Positions 24,013-36,263 are shown, numbered from the stretch's first letter. The stretch: 64,000 bases of DNA from Buxus sempervirens (GCA_947561395.2 OX387190.1:19586858-19650857); one strand, 5' to 3'. A program made the numbers and translations. The notes: generated by a model from the letters alone, not told the origin.

Positions 24013-24992
24013 CTTGTGAAACTCTAAAAATATTAGCCCACTCCTACAATTAACTTCAAGCAAAAAGAAAAAAATATTTAACAATAAAGAGTCATAATAA
24101 ATGGATCCTTTAGCAGTAATTCAGGAACTCGAACTGAGGTGGTTAAAGAAATTGCACTTCTTTGTGAATCAATCAACCTTACAAATTCATGAGCCTGTGT
24201 CCCACCACAAGAGCTCCACAATTCCAATCAGTCACTACTGCAACTACAATCCACCCACCTTATACTGTAAATCAAAAAGTTGCATTCCATGGATTAAGAC
24301 AAAAAAAAATGCAAGAAACAGAAATGAAATCCCAAGTTTAATACAAGAAATGATCACAGCCCAAATCACCAAAACCAAAATACCAAACACCACTCAACAT
24401 GGAGGGATGGAGGGATGCAGAAAAGAAAGAATAATAAAGAAACGTGAAACAAGAAGAGTCCAACCCTTCACCGGAACTAGAACATAAGGTAAAAACTTCA
24501 AATCCAAGGACAAAAAAATAATTCCATACTTGAGATCCAACACCAACAATCAAAGCACATACAAGATCACAGGGAGATAAGTTGAAAATCTATTGGATGG
24601 ATACATAGCAAGAAAGAGAAAGGGGGAATGGGAGAAATATAGAGAGAGAAAACTTACTAACGAGTAACGACCAAGAGAGAGGAAGCATTAGATCGCAAGT
24701 GAAAGAAGTCCACGCCCACCAAAACAAAGACACATCCCGACCCCACACGGTGAGAGTACGTGAGGGACTGGTTAAACCCCATTCTAATACACACATTATT
24801 ACCCCAAAAGCCCAATCCATTTTTTATCTTTTTACTAAATCTGGCCATGCCCTTTGCCGTAGAAAGGGTACACGATTAGCAGGCGTTACGCTTCAGAAAC
24901 CCCTGTATCAAAAGCCCTTCTCTGTGTGTGTATCTCTCTGTCTCCATGAGTCTCAACTAGAATACAAGTATCCAAGAACCTGCACCTATCCC
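24013..24992. promoter_or_regulatory. Shared promoter region between PSI and PORR genes
   Basis: The two start codons are 980 bp apart, facing away from each other. On the - strand a good donor (GTAAGT at 24657) and an acceptor-like CACAAG just before the PSI ATG suggest a 5'-UTR intron at about 24657-24013. That would place the two transcription starts only about 200-300 bp apart near 24700-24950. A tiny upstream ORF (ATG at 24946, five codons) precedes the PORR start. Start sites were not mapped; this is inference from splice signals. Confidence 0.5.
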
Positions 24993-26555
24993 ATGTCGTC
25001 GTTCTCCCGGTTCCTTCTGCAACGCCGACTGCCACAACAGTTTCAGGGCATCCGTACCTTTATTGACGCCCAAATCAAATGTGTTCGAGACCGAGGCCTC
25101 GATCATGCTGTCGAGAAGGAGAAGAACCTCATGCCTCTTCTCGCTCTCAAAGACCTCATCAAATCCGAGCCTTCCAAGTCCCTTCCCGTCTCTCTAGCCG
25201 CCGACAACAAAGCCGAACTCGGCCTCCCCTTCCGAGCCGTCGAATTCATCAGGCGATACCCCTCCATCTTTCAAGAATTCCTCCCGGGTGGGGTTGGGAT
25301 TCACCCCCATGTGCGTCTAACCCCAGAAGTTCTTGCCCTCGACGATGAAGAGCGTTTGATTTTCGACCGCGAGAGTACTCTGAAAGACGCGGCGGATAGA
25401 CTTCTGAAGCTTCTAATGATCTCAAGAATGAATAAGATTCCGTTACTCGTTATTGATCGCATGAAATGGGATCTGGGCCTTCCACCTGATTACACTCGTA
25501 CCCTAGTGCCGAACTATCCTGATTACTTCCAAATTTCTAGTATTAGGAATTCGAACTCTGGGGTTGAAACTCCTGCACTGGAACTGGTTTGTTGGAACAC
25601 TGAACTGGCAGTGTCAGTGATGGAGAAGCGGGCAATGAAGGGAGACTTCAGTTACAAGAAGGGAATGCCTCTGGCATTTCCTTTACAGTTCACTAAAGGA
25701 TTTGAGATGGATAAGAAGGTGAAGAAGTGGGTTGATGAATGGCAGAAGTTGCCTTACATTTCCCCTTATGAGAATGCAACCCATCTCAGGGCTGGTAGTG
25801 ATGAGGGTGAGAAATGGGCAGTTGCTGTGTTGCACGAGCTCCTTCATCTGCTTATTTCGAAGAAGACAGAAAAGGAAAATGTCCTTTTACTTGGTGAGTA
25901 TATGGGTCTTCGTTCGAGGTTCAAAAAGGCTGTGTTTTACCATCCGGGTATATTTTACCTCTCCCATAAGATTAGGACAGAAACTGTAATTCTTAAGGAG
26001 GGTTATAAGAGGGATCTGTTGATTGAGAAGCATCCCTTGATGGGCATGAGGTATCAGTATATTCATCTAATGAACAAAGTGAAGGAACAGGCGAAACCGG
26101 ATGGAAAGTCGGATGAGGATCCTCGAAAGCATAGTGTGAGTAAGGGTGCCAAAGGAGGAGCAGAACAGGATGATGGAAGTAAGGAAGAACAGGATGAGGA
26201 GTCGTTTGGTAATTCTGATTCTGGGGTTGAGGATGACATTGATGATGACTATGATGATGACGAGGAGGCGGAGAGTGAAAATGGGAACGAGGTAGGTGAT
26301 CGTCGGAGTGTTGCTGTCAATGGAGGACGGGGATCTAGGAAAGTAATCCCTGAAACAAGGAGGCCTCTGAGATCCTCTGTTCAGACGAGATCAAAAGGAA
26401 GACACCCAAATATAATGGTTGACAAGGTTCCTCTAAAATTTTTTAGAAAGGCTGAAATGAAAAGGGGTAATGGCAATGGGAGATCACCAGACAGATCAAG
26501 TTACGTGAAAAGTCGGGGAAGGTCAACAACAGACCGGAGGACTTTCATACAGTAA
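24993..26555 (+). CDS. PORR-domain organelle RNA-splicing factor
   Basis: A single-exon gene of 520 residues. PORR proteins bind organelle transcripts and are needed for group II intron splicing in mitochondria or chloroplasts. The start at 24993 gives an Arg- and Ser-rich, acid-poor N-terminus (MSSFSRFLLQRRLPQQFQG), like a mitochondrial presequence. The same frame is open upstream to 24699, but that part reads as leader DNA. The PORR domain spans about residues 25-370, with KCVRDRGLDHAVEKEKNLMP, FRAVEFIRRYPSIFQEF, KIPLLVIDRMKWDLGLP, the GMPLAFPL region, GLRSRFKKAVFYHPGIFYLS and KHPLMGMRYQYIHLM. The tail (about 380-520) is acidic (DDIDDDYDDDEEAE) and then basic, and is probably disordered. 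Which member of the family (WTF or RPD1 type) it is cannot be decided here. Confidence 0.88.
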   Translation: MSSFSRFLLQRRLPQQFQGIRTFIDAQIKCVRDRGLDHAVEKEKNLMPLLALKDLIKSEPSKSLPVSLAADNKAELGLPFRAVEFIRRYPSIFQEFLPGGVGIHPHVRLTPEVLALDDEERLIFDRESTLKDAADRLLKLLMISRMNKIPLLVIDRMKWDLGLPPDYTRTLVPNYPDYFQISSIRNSNSGVETPALELVCWNTELAVSVMEKRAMKGDFSYKKGMPLAFPLQFTKGFEMDKKVKKWVDEWQKLPYISPYENATHLRAGSDEGEKWAVAVLHELLHLLISKKTEKENVLLLGEYMGLRSRFKKAVFYHPGIFYLSHKIRTETVILKEGYKRDLLIEKHPLMGMRYQYIHLMNKVKEQAKPDGKSDEDPRKHSVSKGAKGGAEQDDGSKEEQDEESFGNSDSGVEDDIDDDYDDDEEAESENGNEVGDRRSVAVNGGRGSRKVIPETRRPLRSSVQTRSKGRHPNIMVDKVPLKFFRKAEMKRGNGNGRSPDRSSYVKSRGRSTTDRRTFIQ

Positions 26556-27659
26556 AAAAACTATAATATTTTTTGAAATACCATATGTAAGGTGTTGTTG
26601 TTCTCTCATTCTTTTCTTCCATCATTTAACCTCGAGAGATGATCAATTGAGATGTTCTATCCAATTTTTTTGTCTGTATGTATGACCAGTATAATTTTGA
26701 TCAATGTCCTTAGTTGAGTCTCTAATATTAATGATTTATCATAACCTCAGTGATGAGTAGACCACATTTTTATCTAAGCAGATCATGTGCTGTCACTTTT
26801 AGTCATGTTTATTATGTGTTTCTGGTTCGATAATGACCTAAGAATCTTCCACTAATTGTGATGAAGTCATATTACTTTGCAATTCTATTTATTTCCGGCA
26901 TATCAGCATTGTATATTTTCCAAACCTTCCCTCGGCATTACTGGCAAACACTTAACTTTTGTATTCTTTTGATTTCTGGTGATATTTGGTATGTTTTTCA
27001 ACTAGTCAAACTCTCACTTTGTCTGTTACAGTTTGATTTATCTATTTCATTGCTGCTGTGTTACATTTGTGGACTAAACTATATTCTTGTTAAAAATGCT
27101 CCATCAGATTTCTGTTGGAGACAAAAGGTTTATCGTCCTTTGACTAAAGCTTGACCTTTTTCCATGGGGAGGAGTCCTTTTTCCCCCTACTTTATGCTGC
27201 CTTTTAGGTAGTTTGTTCTAGATACATCCCATTATATCACCTTTAAAATTCCTTTCTAGTCAGATCAATTTGTTGAATGCAATCTTCAATCCCTAACATT
27301 TCCAAGAAATTATGGAAGATGCAGGTTTAAAGATTGTCTGCCCTAGAGTGGAGATAAGCCAAAGAGGAATTTACCTCCCCCTTTTCAAGCATATGCGTAG
27401 TTGTAAATATATAAGCAATAACATGAAGATTCAAGTTCAATTGGAAGTTGCAATTATGCTTTCATGGACCAAGACAATTAGAGGATCACTGGGTTATTTA
27501 TAAATTGGTAGAAAAGTAGCATCACCAGTATGGATTGTGCGTATTTGCTGTTGTTTAGAGATTACGGATTACAGTGACAGCATCGTTCCATTTGTCTTTC
27601 ATGCGTGCTCTGATGTGCCTCTTGTTTGCTTTGCTGTTTGAGCTCAAAGAGACCAGAGG

Positions 27660-27880
27660 TCTTAAGCTTCCCATGGTGGGTGTGGAACGCGATTCTGTAG
27701 TCATCTTTGCTCGAGGTTAGAACTACATGCGTTGGTTCACTTCTTTGGTTAGCTGTATCTTTGGGTTCTTAGATGAACATCTTGTTCTTGAAGGTGCCTC
27801 AATTGCTTAACAGTTTTGCTGATTCTTTAGCTTGGAAGGACCCATCTGGAGAGTATGTTCATAATCCTTCTTAAGGTCAG
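27660..27880 (+). mobile_element. Possible LINE RNase H-end remnant
   Basis: Around 27800-27860 the + strand reads VPQLLNSFADSLAWKD. This resembles the P-x-x-x-N-x-x-A-D-x-L-A motif at the end of the RNase H domain in plant L1 elements. An ERDSVVIF-like piece precedes it, with stops between. Short and degraded. Confidence 0.35.
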
Positions 27881-29149
27881 TCATGTTAGGGCCTGGTGGC
27901 CACTTCTTGCTTGTTCTAGGCCGTTTACTTGATGCTTCTGTATTTCTAACCCAAGGATTTTAATTCTTTTCTTTAGTTTTATAGTTTATTCTATATTGTA
28001 GCTTGTCTGTAATGTCTTGGTTGTTTTTCTCCCCTTTTGTTTGTGAATCAATGTTTTGTTATCCATTAAGACATCCTAGATATTTTGGTTCTATTGTTGA
28101 CACTATAGCCGGGAAGTTAGATGCAGAGATAATTTTTCCTATATTTTGGAGGTCAGTGGGTATCCAGTCACCTGATTGCTTAACTTGCTTGGAACCAATT
28201 GGTTGGGTTTGGTTCTCAAATCATGGAACTGAATAATTTTTGGTTTGATTTGTGCTAGCTATTCCCAGGTCCCATTAAGAATTTGAGTAATGTTAGGTTC
28301 CCATTAGGAACGTTTCAGGTGTGTGGATAAAATTTGTATCTATTTATTACTTATCCAAACCAAAGATGATAAAATGGTGAATGAGTCATCTAATTATGTT
28401 CAATATATAAAATACCTTGACAAATTAAAGTTTCATTCAGATTAAAGTTGGAGTTGGTATATAATAAACATTGATAACAAGTCTTTTACGCAATTAAAGA
28501 TAAGTTTAAATGGGATCCAATTTTGGATATATGCAGAACTGAATATAAAGCTGTTGACTCACCTAGATATTATCCTTTTTAGAACTTCATTTTTTATCTT
28601 ACACATTTATTCTGTCCCTTTTTAGGATTCCATCAAAGATTAACACATAAGATTGAAAGGATTCAGTTTGGGGGAGGGATAGCAAAGAAGAATCATTTAC
28701 TCAATTGTGAAAAAGATGCCATGACAAGGAGTTAAGGTGCTTGAACATTGTTACAGAAATACTAATCTTATCATTTTGGATCTGGTATTTTTTCATCAAT
28801 GAATAAAGTTTAAGGAGCTTAGTTGTTTAGATAAAGTTCGGTTTATATGGCATTGTCTATTGATTCAACATCAAGTTCTTGATGCAATTATGGTGGGGAG
28901 AGACATGGCTCTGGGCCAAATTTGCTCCTGTTCTGTGTAAACATGAATGAGGATATTATAGATGTTATATCCTGGTTTCAGCCAGTTCTTTCTTTGATCT
29001 GGGAATACAATACAATTTTTCTAGCAATTACTTTCTTCAGAGGGCAACGAAATACCATCTGTTCAGATTTTTTTGGTGTTTTGTTATATGGTGGGATCTG
29101 TTGACCACTTCCTTAGCCAACTGGTAAATTACAAATCATACTCATAAAA

Positions 29150-29700
29150 TCAAAAGGTACAAAAATGGTTGCCCTGGTTCACAAAATATGCCTCAAGCAA
29201 CACGGAACAGCAACAAGTAGAATTAGATGATAGGAACAAGAGAATAGAATCAGGAAAAGAGTTTTCTCTTATAGTGAGTAATGCTTGTGAATGTAAGTGA
29301 CATGATAAGAAACTTAACCTCACCTTTGGCATTCAAAGTCGAGTGTTCCTGGAATGGAGTATGGAATATGGAGAAGCAGATGAAGTTCAACCATGTCCAC
29401 TGTGTATAGAGCAAGGAAGAGGCTGCAACTCTGGCATGCCTTGATGACCAGGACAAATAACTGAATCTGGTAAAATATCAGGATGAAGAACAGAAGCTGG
29501 AAGGTGATTCTCAGGTGGTTTAACAAGAGCATGGCAGCTCTTTTGAGTGGAGATTTCAATAGACGACCCCACATCTGACTGAAGGGATTCTGAGGCATCC
29601 AACTAAGACCAATTGAGGAATCTGAGGGCTCATGATCTAAATGCCCTCACATCTGTCTGAAGAAGACAATAGCGGATTCTGTGTGAGAGCCATGGAAGAA
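29150..29700 (-). pseudogene. Unrecognised coding-like remnant
   Basis: On the - strand, 29602-29387 is open and has protein-like composition (DASESLQSDVGSSIEI, then HPDILPDSVICPGHQGM). It ends at a TGA, but reading on in the same frame stays sensible towards a possible donor near 29330. I do not recognise the family. It may be an exon of a dead gene or a captured fragment. Confidence 0.25.
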
Positions 29701-29978
29701 CAGTATCATAGGTCAAATTCTTGGTAAGATGGTTGATTATAACTCTCTTATATAAAAGTTACTGAACTCAAGCAACACATTGTAGTGTTCAGATAAGTAA
29801 TCTGGGCAACTACTAATACATCTTCCAATTTCTTCAGAAGATGATTATGACAACCTACTCCCTCTTGCGTGTGTGCTCTATCTTGTGCTTGCTGGCGAAC
29901 ACCTTCCCCTGGCTGTTTATTTCAGACACCAAAGGAATACCAGAACAGTGGAAGAAACCATCTTTATAATATGAATGC

Positions 29979-30179
29979 TTGGAAAAGGCAGTGAATCAAG
30001 CTAAATTCAATGCTGTAGCAAAGATTAACCAAGGGAAGGCATCTGCAGGTTGTTTGATTCAAGATTTTCACAAGTATATTTGTATGGAGAGAAAAGAGGC
30101 TAAGGCTATGTTTGCTCAGATGGAGAGCAGTGGAAAGGAAAGTAAATTAGTTTCATTTCCTTTATTATCTCATTGTTGA
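29979..30179 (+). pseudogene. Unrecognised 66-codon coding-like patch
   Basis: This frame reads LEKAVNQAKFNAVAKINQGK, then a segment with IQDFHKYICMERKEAKAMF and AQMESSGK. It is rich in Lys, Ala and Glu and could form helix or coiled coil. It has no ATG in a good context and no clear exon partners. The composition is unlike random AT-rich DNA, so a gene fragment is likely, but the family is not recognised. Confidence 0.3.
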
Positions 30180-31567
30180 GAGGAAAATGTTGAGAGCCCT
30201 TTAAGTGTAAAATGGGGCTCTTTTGGAAAAATGTTGAGAGGCCTATGATGGTAAATTGGGGCTCTTACTTTCGGAGGGGCCTTCTTTTTTCTGTGAAAAA
30301 AATATATGGAAAGTTCATTTTCCTTTATTTCATATAGATTCCATCAAATCAAACATAGAAAATAAACGGAAACAAAGTAGAAAAAGAAATAATTTTTCAT
30401 CTATTTGGGTAAAGATATTGATAAGAATAAAAATGTAGTTGTGGGAGTCATCGGATGGGAGAGGAGGCTAAATCTTTGCATATACTTTATTTCTCAAAAT
30501 CCTCTCCCTTTTGGAAAAAAAAAATTGTGAAATGATTGATCTATTTTCTGGCTGTTCAGGGAAAGCAAAATAGAAAAGAAAATTTTAGAGGTTTGAAATC
30601 TTCTAATGCCTTTTACTACAGTTGTCCCTCAGTTTGATTGAGATGTTGCAGCATAGAACATCTCACAATCAGTGTTTTTTCAACAAGAAAAATCATTTTA
30701 CATTTTCAAAAGCAAAATCATTGCAGTCATTTGATGCTCCCACATGGCAACATCTCAATAAAAGTGCATTGGATACCTCCAGTAAAAGGTAGCAGGTCAT
30801 TTCAAATCCATAAAATTTTCGTTTCTACTTTGCTTTTCCTGAATACCCAGAAATGATAAAAGGAAAAAAAAAAAAAAAGGCCTTTCTTCTTTTCCTTTCC
30901 ACTCATTTCTCTCACTCCAAATAAACTGTCAGGGAAAGCCGTTAAGAGGATTCTGTCTACATATTAGACACTAACAACAATACACTCAAGGCTTTGATCA
31001 GAACACTATCAAATGGTTGAAAAATAAGAAAGTATATTTTCCTTTGAGGGTTGAACATATCATCAAGCAAGCAAGAGACTGTTGTAGATGTTCAATTCCA
31101 TTCTCTATTTCAAATTCTCAATGCTCTAAAGAAGATAAACATCTGCGAATAGTGAACTAATTTTGCTTTCAGAAATTACTCTTGTACTTGGATTAATATA
31201 ATATATGTGCTTTACATTTATGGGTTTAGAATCAATTTGTAATATTCATCTTCTATATACAATAAGGTTTAAAACCTCAGTACCAGCCACTACCAACTGC
31301 ATTTGCATAAAACCAGTGTTTTATTGTACCAGTGTAAGGCAATAAAATTTTATCAACTAGTACTGGCTGATACTAATGACCATTATATACAAGTACACGT
31401 ATATATATGTTTGAGAAGGAGAAAAAAAAAATTAATTTCAAAATCCCTGAGCATGGCGTAGCCAAAATTTTCATTTTGGGTGTGCGGAGTAGACACAAAA
31501 TGGAAGATAAATGGTTAGATTAAAGTATGGTGGGTAGATTAAAAAGTTTTAGTGGGGACAAATTATA

Positions 31568-31770
31568 TCTATACTATATATAATGGGAAAAGGCCCCTTG
31601 GAAATCGTGCCAAACAAAATGTGCAGCTTTCCAAAATAGTCCTTACAGACTTATTGAGAAGATTTATTAATTAAGGGTATAATGGTCAAAACTTACAATC
31701 AGTTTTAAAAACTGTCCTCTCCCATGTTCTCCCTCTCTCCATACCTTCTTACACGTCCATCCTGCTGGTA
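31568..31770 (+). mobile_element. Helitron-like 5' end, copy A
   Basis: Starts TCTATACTATATATAATGGG directly after an A, followed by CTTGGAAATCGTGCCAA, as in three related copies at 32369, 32514 and 57986 (- strand). TCTATACTAT... after A is typical of plant Helitron 5' ends. No matching 3' hairpin end was found nearby. Confidence 0.45.
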
Positions 31771-32368
31771 TATATATATATATATATGTATGCGAATACA
31801 CAAAGAAGCTTGTTTGTAGTACTTCGTAATTTAGTTGCCCAGCCTAGCCACGATATAGCTTCGCCCTGCCCGTAAGAAATTATAGTACCTATACTCTCCT
31901 TTTATATATTCTGCAAACTAGAAAAATATAACCTTAATGACACCTAGAGACACTCCTTAGAGTTATAATTATGTGATTAGTACAAGATAGAAAAATATAT
32001 ATATAATCTATATTTCTCAAAATTTTTGAGTGTTGAGGATGGCCTTCATTACATCTCCTCTTCAAACTAATTAGGTGACTACCTCCAATTGAATATTTCA
32101 TACTATTTATGGTTAAATCCTGCAGCCATTCCAGTAGAGAGCAATTCAAATAATAATTGTAACAATCAAAAAAATTTGTTTAAAAGAAGGGAAATCATAT
32201 TTCTTTTTATGAATATACATAGTTGTTGTGGTAATGAATACGATTTCACTATAGATGAAGCACCTTACCAATTGTGGGGAAAAGATAATCCACGGAAATT
32301 CATTATTTTGGAGCTAGTTGTATATACTATATAGTGAAAAAAACACAAGAATATAATAGCAGAAAAAC

Positions 32369-32513
32369 TCTATACTATACATGACATTAGGACACCCCAT
32401 TGGGAAGTGTGCCAATAATAATGTACAACTTCCCTAAAAGCCCTTACACGTCCACTGTTAAGATTCTTTAATAAAACGGATATGGTAGTCATAACTGCTT
32501 CAATCTATACTAT
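32369..32513 (+). mobile_element. Helitron-like 5' end, copy B
   Basis: Begins TCTATACTATACATGA and continues ATTGGGAAGTGTGCCAATAA, then AACTTCCCTAAAAG and CCCTTACACGTCC, the shared phrase of this family. Copy C follows directly. Confidence 0.45.
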
Positions 32514-32720
32514 TTATAAAGAGAATAGACCATTGGGAAGCATGCCAACCATAATACACGACTTCCCTAGAATGCCTTACACATCAATGGCCAGATTCAT
32601 TAATAAAAAATAGTCATAGCTGCCTCAATTCATTTAAAACTTCAGAAATTGCAAAACTTTTCCCTCCCTTTCGTTTCTATATACATGCAGTATTGCACGT
32701 GCACCTTGCTAATTTCTTCA
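32514..32720 (+). mobile_element. Helitron-like 5' end, copy C
   Basis: Begins TCTATACTATTTATAAAG after an A, followed by ATTGGGAAGCATGCCAACCA and later CAGTATTGCACGTGCACC. The copy at 57986 (- strand) also has a TATTGCA(C/T)GT(G/A)CACC phrase at the same relative place. Confidence 0.45.
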
Positions 32721-32785
32721 AAACTTAAGCAGGTGCTAAACTATTTCCTTATCACCTGTTTACATTCTTTCTCTTTGTGTACAAT

Positions 32786-32814
<29 letters not shown>
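32786..32814. repeat. C29 homopolymer
   Basis: A run of 29 C that abuts MITE copy B (32815-32901). Confidence 0.9.
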
Positions 32815-32816
<2 letters not shown>

Positions 32817-32901
32817 CTCATTGAAATTTCTATATTTCAGGAGAAGTGTTAATTGAAACTTTTTTTTGACCCCTCAGATTTGGAGTCCTGGTTCCTCCAC
32901 T
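32815..32901 (-). mobile_element. MITE family GGAACCAGGACTCC, copy B (truncated)
   Basis: The reverse complement starts AGTGGAGGAACCAGGACTCC and runs through AACACTTCTCCTGAAATATA to AATTTCAATGAGTT, where the G/C homopolymer begins. It matches the left half of the copy at 58983-59195. Confidence 0.6.
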
Positions 32902-33197
32902 GTTTGTGTACCGTGCTAAAATGAGATCAAGCCCTAAATTGTAGTAATAATAGAAGTAGTAGGAATATTGCTTAATTAGGAAGAAAAGGAATTTATCACC
33001 AACAAATGGTATTTCAATTCAGTGACTTGTCGCTAATTTTAATTCTTATCATAGAATATATATCACTATAAACTAATTTATAGAAGTACAGGGACTGGAT
33101 TTTATTTATTTAAATCATTCCATAAAGTATCAATAAAAGTTAATTTTGTGATGTATTTTTAATTGAAAAAATTATGAAAATCATCCACTTTTCCTGC

Positions 33198-34168
33198 ATA
33201 TTTATGAAAACATCCTTAGAAAAGTCAAATGTTAACAAACGTGCAGTTTTTCCCGTATAATTGCATTTTTGTTCGAAATTGGAGATTTAACTTTTTATTG
33301 TACGATGACAAGCATATCGGGTACTTTCAAAGTTAAAAAATAGCCCTTCAATTAATCGTACGAAAAGTACGATTAATCGAAATCAAACGAATGTACGAAC
33401 GTTGAATCGGGCTTTCATCATGCGTCCATGAATTTCAATCAATTAGAGACCTTTTGATTAATTGCAAAACAATGATTTAAGATTTCGGTTAATAAAAATT
33501 TCAAATCATCGAAGGATACAATAGTGGAACCAGGACTCCAAATCTTTGGGGGCAAAATAATATATCAAATGACGTAATTAAAAAATATATATTACAATAA
33601 AAATACTACATTACAAAATCACCCTCCATGATTGCATATTTTCATAATACTTCATAATATCTTCATTGGGAATTTCACAAAAAACTTCTTTCTCAATGAG
33701 TTAGGAGGGACAAAATAGAAATTTCAAAAGTGGCAAAATAGAAATTTCAATTAAAACATATATAGAAAAAAATTTTAATTAACGGATACAAGTATGATCT
33801 TCGTGGTACACATACAACATAAACCTAGTATCCCATACAACATAAACCTATGATATTAGGTTGACCATCATGGAAACAAACATGATCATCGTAGGATATA
33901 AGTTAAATCTTCCAAAGAGACAAGTTTAATAATCCACGGATACACATTAGTTCATCATAAATCTTCGATAATCATTGCGACTTTTCGATTAATCGGAATT
34001 ATCACTCAATTAATTGACAAATCTCAATATTGATTGTTCCATTGGTTTAATTAAACATTTTGTAGATTATTCGTAAAGTATGCGATTAATCGAGCTACAG
34101 TAATTATTATGTGGGAAAAGTTACACGTTTTTTAACATTTGACTTTTCAAAACATGTTTTTATAAATA
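33198..34168. mobile_element. Foldback element with about 60-bp inverted ends
   Basis: The left arm 33198-33258 and right arm 34108-34168 are inverted copies sharing GAAAAGTCAAATGTTAA-like and TTTTTCCC-like phrases. Inside are several copies of GATTAATCG, including a hairpin (ATTAATCGTAC / GTACGATTAAT) near 33351-33376, and a copy of the GGAACCAGGACTCC MITE. No coding region. Confidence 0.5.
33524..33785 (+). mobile_element. MITE family GGAACCAGGACTCC, copy C (diverged)
   Basis: Starts AGTGGAACCAGGACTCCAAA and later shares CAATGAGTTAGGAGGGACAA and AATTTCAATTAAAACATATA with the 58983 copy. The middle is longer and unrelated. Confidence 0.5.
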
Positions 34169-34232
34169 CTAGTGAAGATGCCCGTGCTTCGCATGGGCCA
34201 GGAATGTGCTTTAAAAATAAAAGAAACATGCT

Positions 34233-34414
34233 ACTTGTATTATAATCACTATAATTATACACTTATTTAACATTTTAAATTAATGTCAATTAATTATATT
34301 TCACTATAATTTTACATTATCACTTAAAATAATATTATGCATAATTAATTTTATGTAAATGAGTGTCATGTTATAATTACTTAAATGCATATTTAAGTAA
34401 ATATGCATAATATA
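34233..34414 (+). repeat. 182-bp direct repeat, copy 1 (partner 36264-36446)
   Basis: Both copies run from ACTTGTATTATAAT to AAGTAAATATGCATAATATA with scattered differences. They flank the central palindrome of the Helitron at a distance of about 2 kb. Confidence 0.75.
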
Positions 34415-34480
34415 TGTTTAAATATGTAAGTAAATGCATAATATACGTCGGATCCAAAAGCAATTATGCATAATATAAGT

Positions 34481-34596
34481 TTGGATCCGACGTATTCATG
34501 ATTATAAACCTCAATAATAAGTTTTGTACCTCATTGTTTTGGATCCGACGTATTCATGACTATAAACCTCAATGATAAGTTTTGTACTTCATTGTT
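34481..34596 (+). repeat. 58-bp tandem duplication
   Basis: Two copies (34481-34538, 34539-34596), each starting TTGGATCCGACGTATTCATG. The second copy is the outer end of the palindrome arm. Confidence 0.75.
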
Positions 34597-35823
34597 TAAA
34601 AATGATATCTATGTTAGTTTGTAAATGAGACATCAAATTCTTTTAAATCTGAATTTTCAATTCAAAATACTGTAGAATAACATGCACATTTTTTCAATTA
34701 TTAAAATTTTAGTCAAATTTCTCTAGATATACATAAATTATAAAATTCATATTAAAATGAATGCAATTTTTGCATTCATGGCCCCAAAAAATGCAACCAT
34801 TTCATCTGCTAAGTGGCATCATAAAAGGAAAAGAATTGGGTTTAAGTGATACTTTTTAAAAATAAATCCACAAATGAGAAACTCGCCACATTGTGTTGAA
34901 ATCTAAGTGAATTGGTTTCATTAAATAACTGAATATGCAAGTTCATGTGATGCTTACATTTTTTTTATATTTATGTTGTCTCGTTTACAACTTAATCAAC
35001 CTAGTAACCACATAAAGCAATCGAAATGTATTACAATTTACAACATAAAGGCCTAAAATTTTCTTGCATTGAATATTCAAATCTTATTCTTATAAACATA
35101 TATTACACATACACAAAATATAAACTCAATTAAAATAATATCATGCATAATTACATCAATTAATACTGAATTTTATTTCTTTAATAAAATTACGTCAGTG
35201 TCCTGCTGGTTAATGTCAGCTATTCAAATCTTAACTAACGTTTGGTAAAATCATGTAAACCTTCTTATGTCAAATTACATTCTTAAAAGAAACATTTATT
35301 TGTTATAAGTTGAGCTTAGGCCTTTATGTTGCAAATTGTAATACAATTTGATTACTTTATGTGGTTACCAGGATAACTAAGTTGTAAATGAGACAACATA
35401 TCTATGAACAAAAATGTAAGCATCACATGAACTTACATATTCAGTGATTAGTGAAACCAATTAACTTAGATTTCAACAAAATGTGGCGAGTTTCTCATCT
35501 GTGGATTTATTTCTAAAAAGTATCACTTAAACTCAATTCTTTTACTTTTATAATGCCGCTTAGCGGATGAAATGGTTGCATTTTTTTGGGCCATGTATAC
35601 ATTATAGATACAAAAACTGCATTCATTTTAATATGAATTTTATAATTTATGTATATCTAGAGAAATTTGACTAAAATATTAATAATTGAAAAAAGAAATG
35701 CAGGTTATTCTACAGTTTTTTGAATTGCAATTTTATATACAAAGTAACATAGATATCATTTTTAAACAATGAAGTAAAAAACTTATCATTAAGGTTTATA
35801 GTTATGAGTACGTCGGATCCAAA
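34539..35823. repeat. Large palindrome, arms about 520 bp
   Basis: The left arm 34539-35066 and right arm 35311-35823 are inverted copies, roughly 85% alike by eye. They share, for example, GAGAAACTCGCCACATT, TTCATGTGATGCTTACATTT and ACATAAAGGCCTAA. About 245 bp of spacer separates them. Transcription across it would give a long hairpin RNA. Confidence 0.75.
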
Positions 35824-36263
35824 CTTTTGGAGAAGAATTGCTTATAATATTTGTTATAATAAAAATTGAGAATGAGTTTCATTTTATTCATGTTTTACTA
35901 CTTTATAACTACCAAGTATTATAGCCATTTAATTTGTAAATGACTATAAAACATATTGTTTTAAACAATGCCTCAATTAAAATTATACTTAAAATGTTAA
36001 TTTACTTTATAAAGTATAATTCACTTATTTAAAATTATTATATTGTAATTTTAAGTGCATTTTATACTTAATTAAATGCATTTTAGTTATTTAAATTAAT
36101 TATAATTTTAAATAAGTGAATAAGTAAGTTCATTTTAATGTACCTTAATGCATTTACCAGTTTACAGTACGTACCTTATTCAATTAAGTAAATGCATTTA
36201 CTTAAGTGATATACTTAAACATATCATACACATTCTAAATTCATGACTATAAAACATGCATTT

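Larger units (their letters stand above)
26556..31567. other. Intergenic stretch with decayed coding pieces
   Basis: No intact gene is seen in these 5 kb. Three patches have coding character and are listed separately: 27660-27880, 29150-29700 and 29979-30179. The rest is AT-rich with no recognisable structure. Confidence 0.45.

Noticed and set aside
24699..24992. N-terminal extension of the PORR protein from an ATG at 24699
   Set aside because: This part overlaps the likely PSI leader and has no presequence character; the start at 24993 gives a good organelle presequence.
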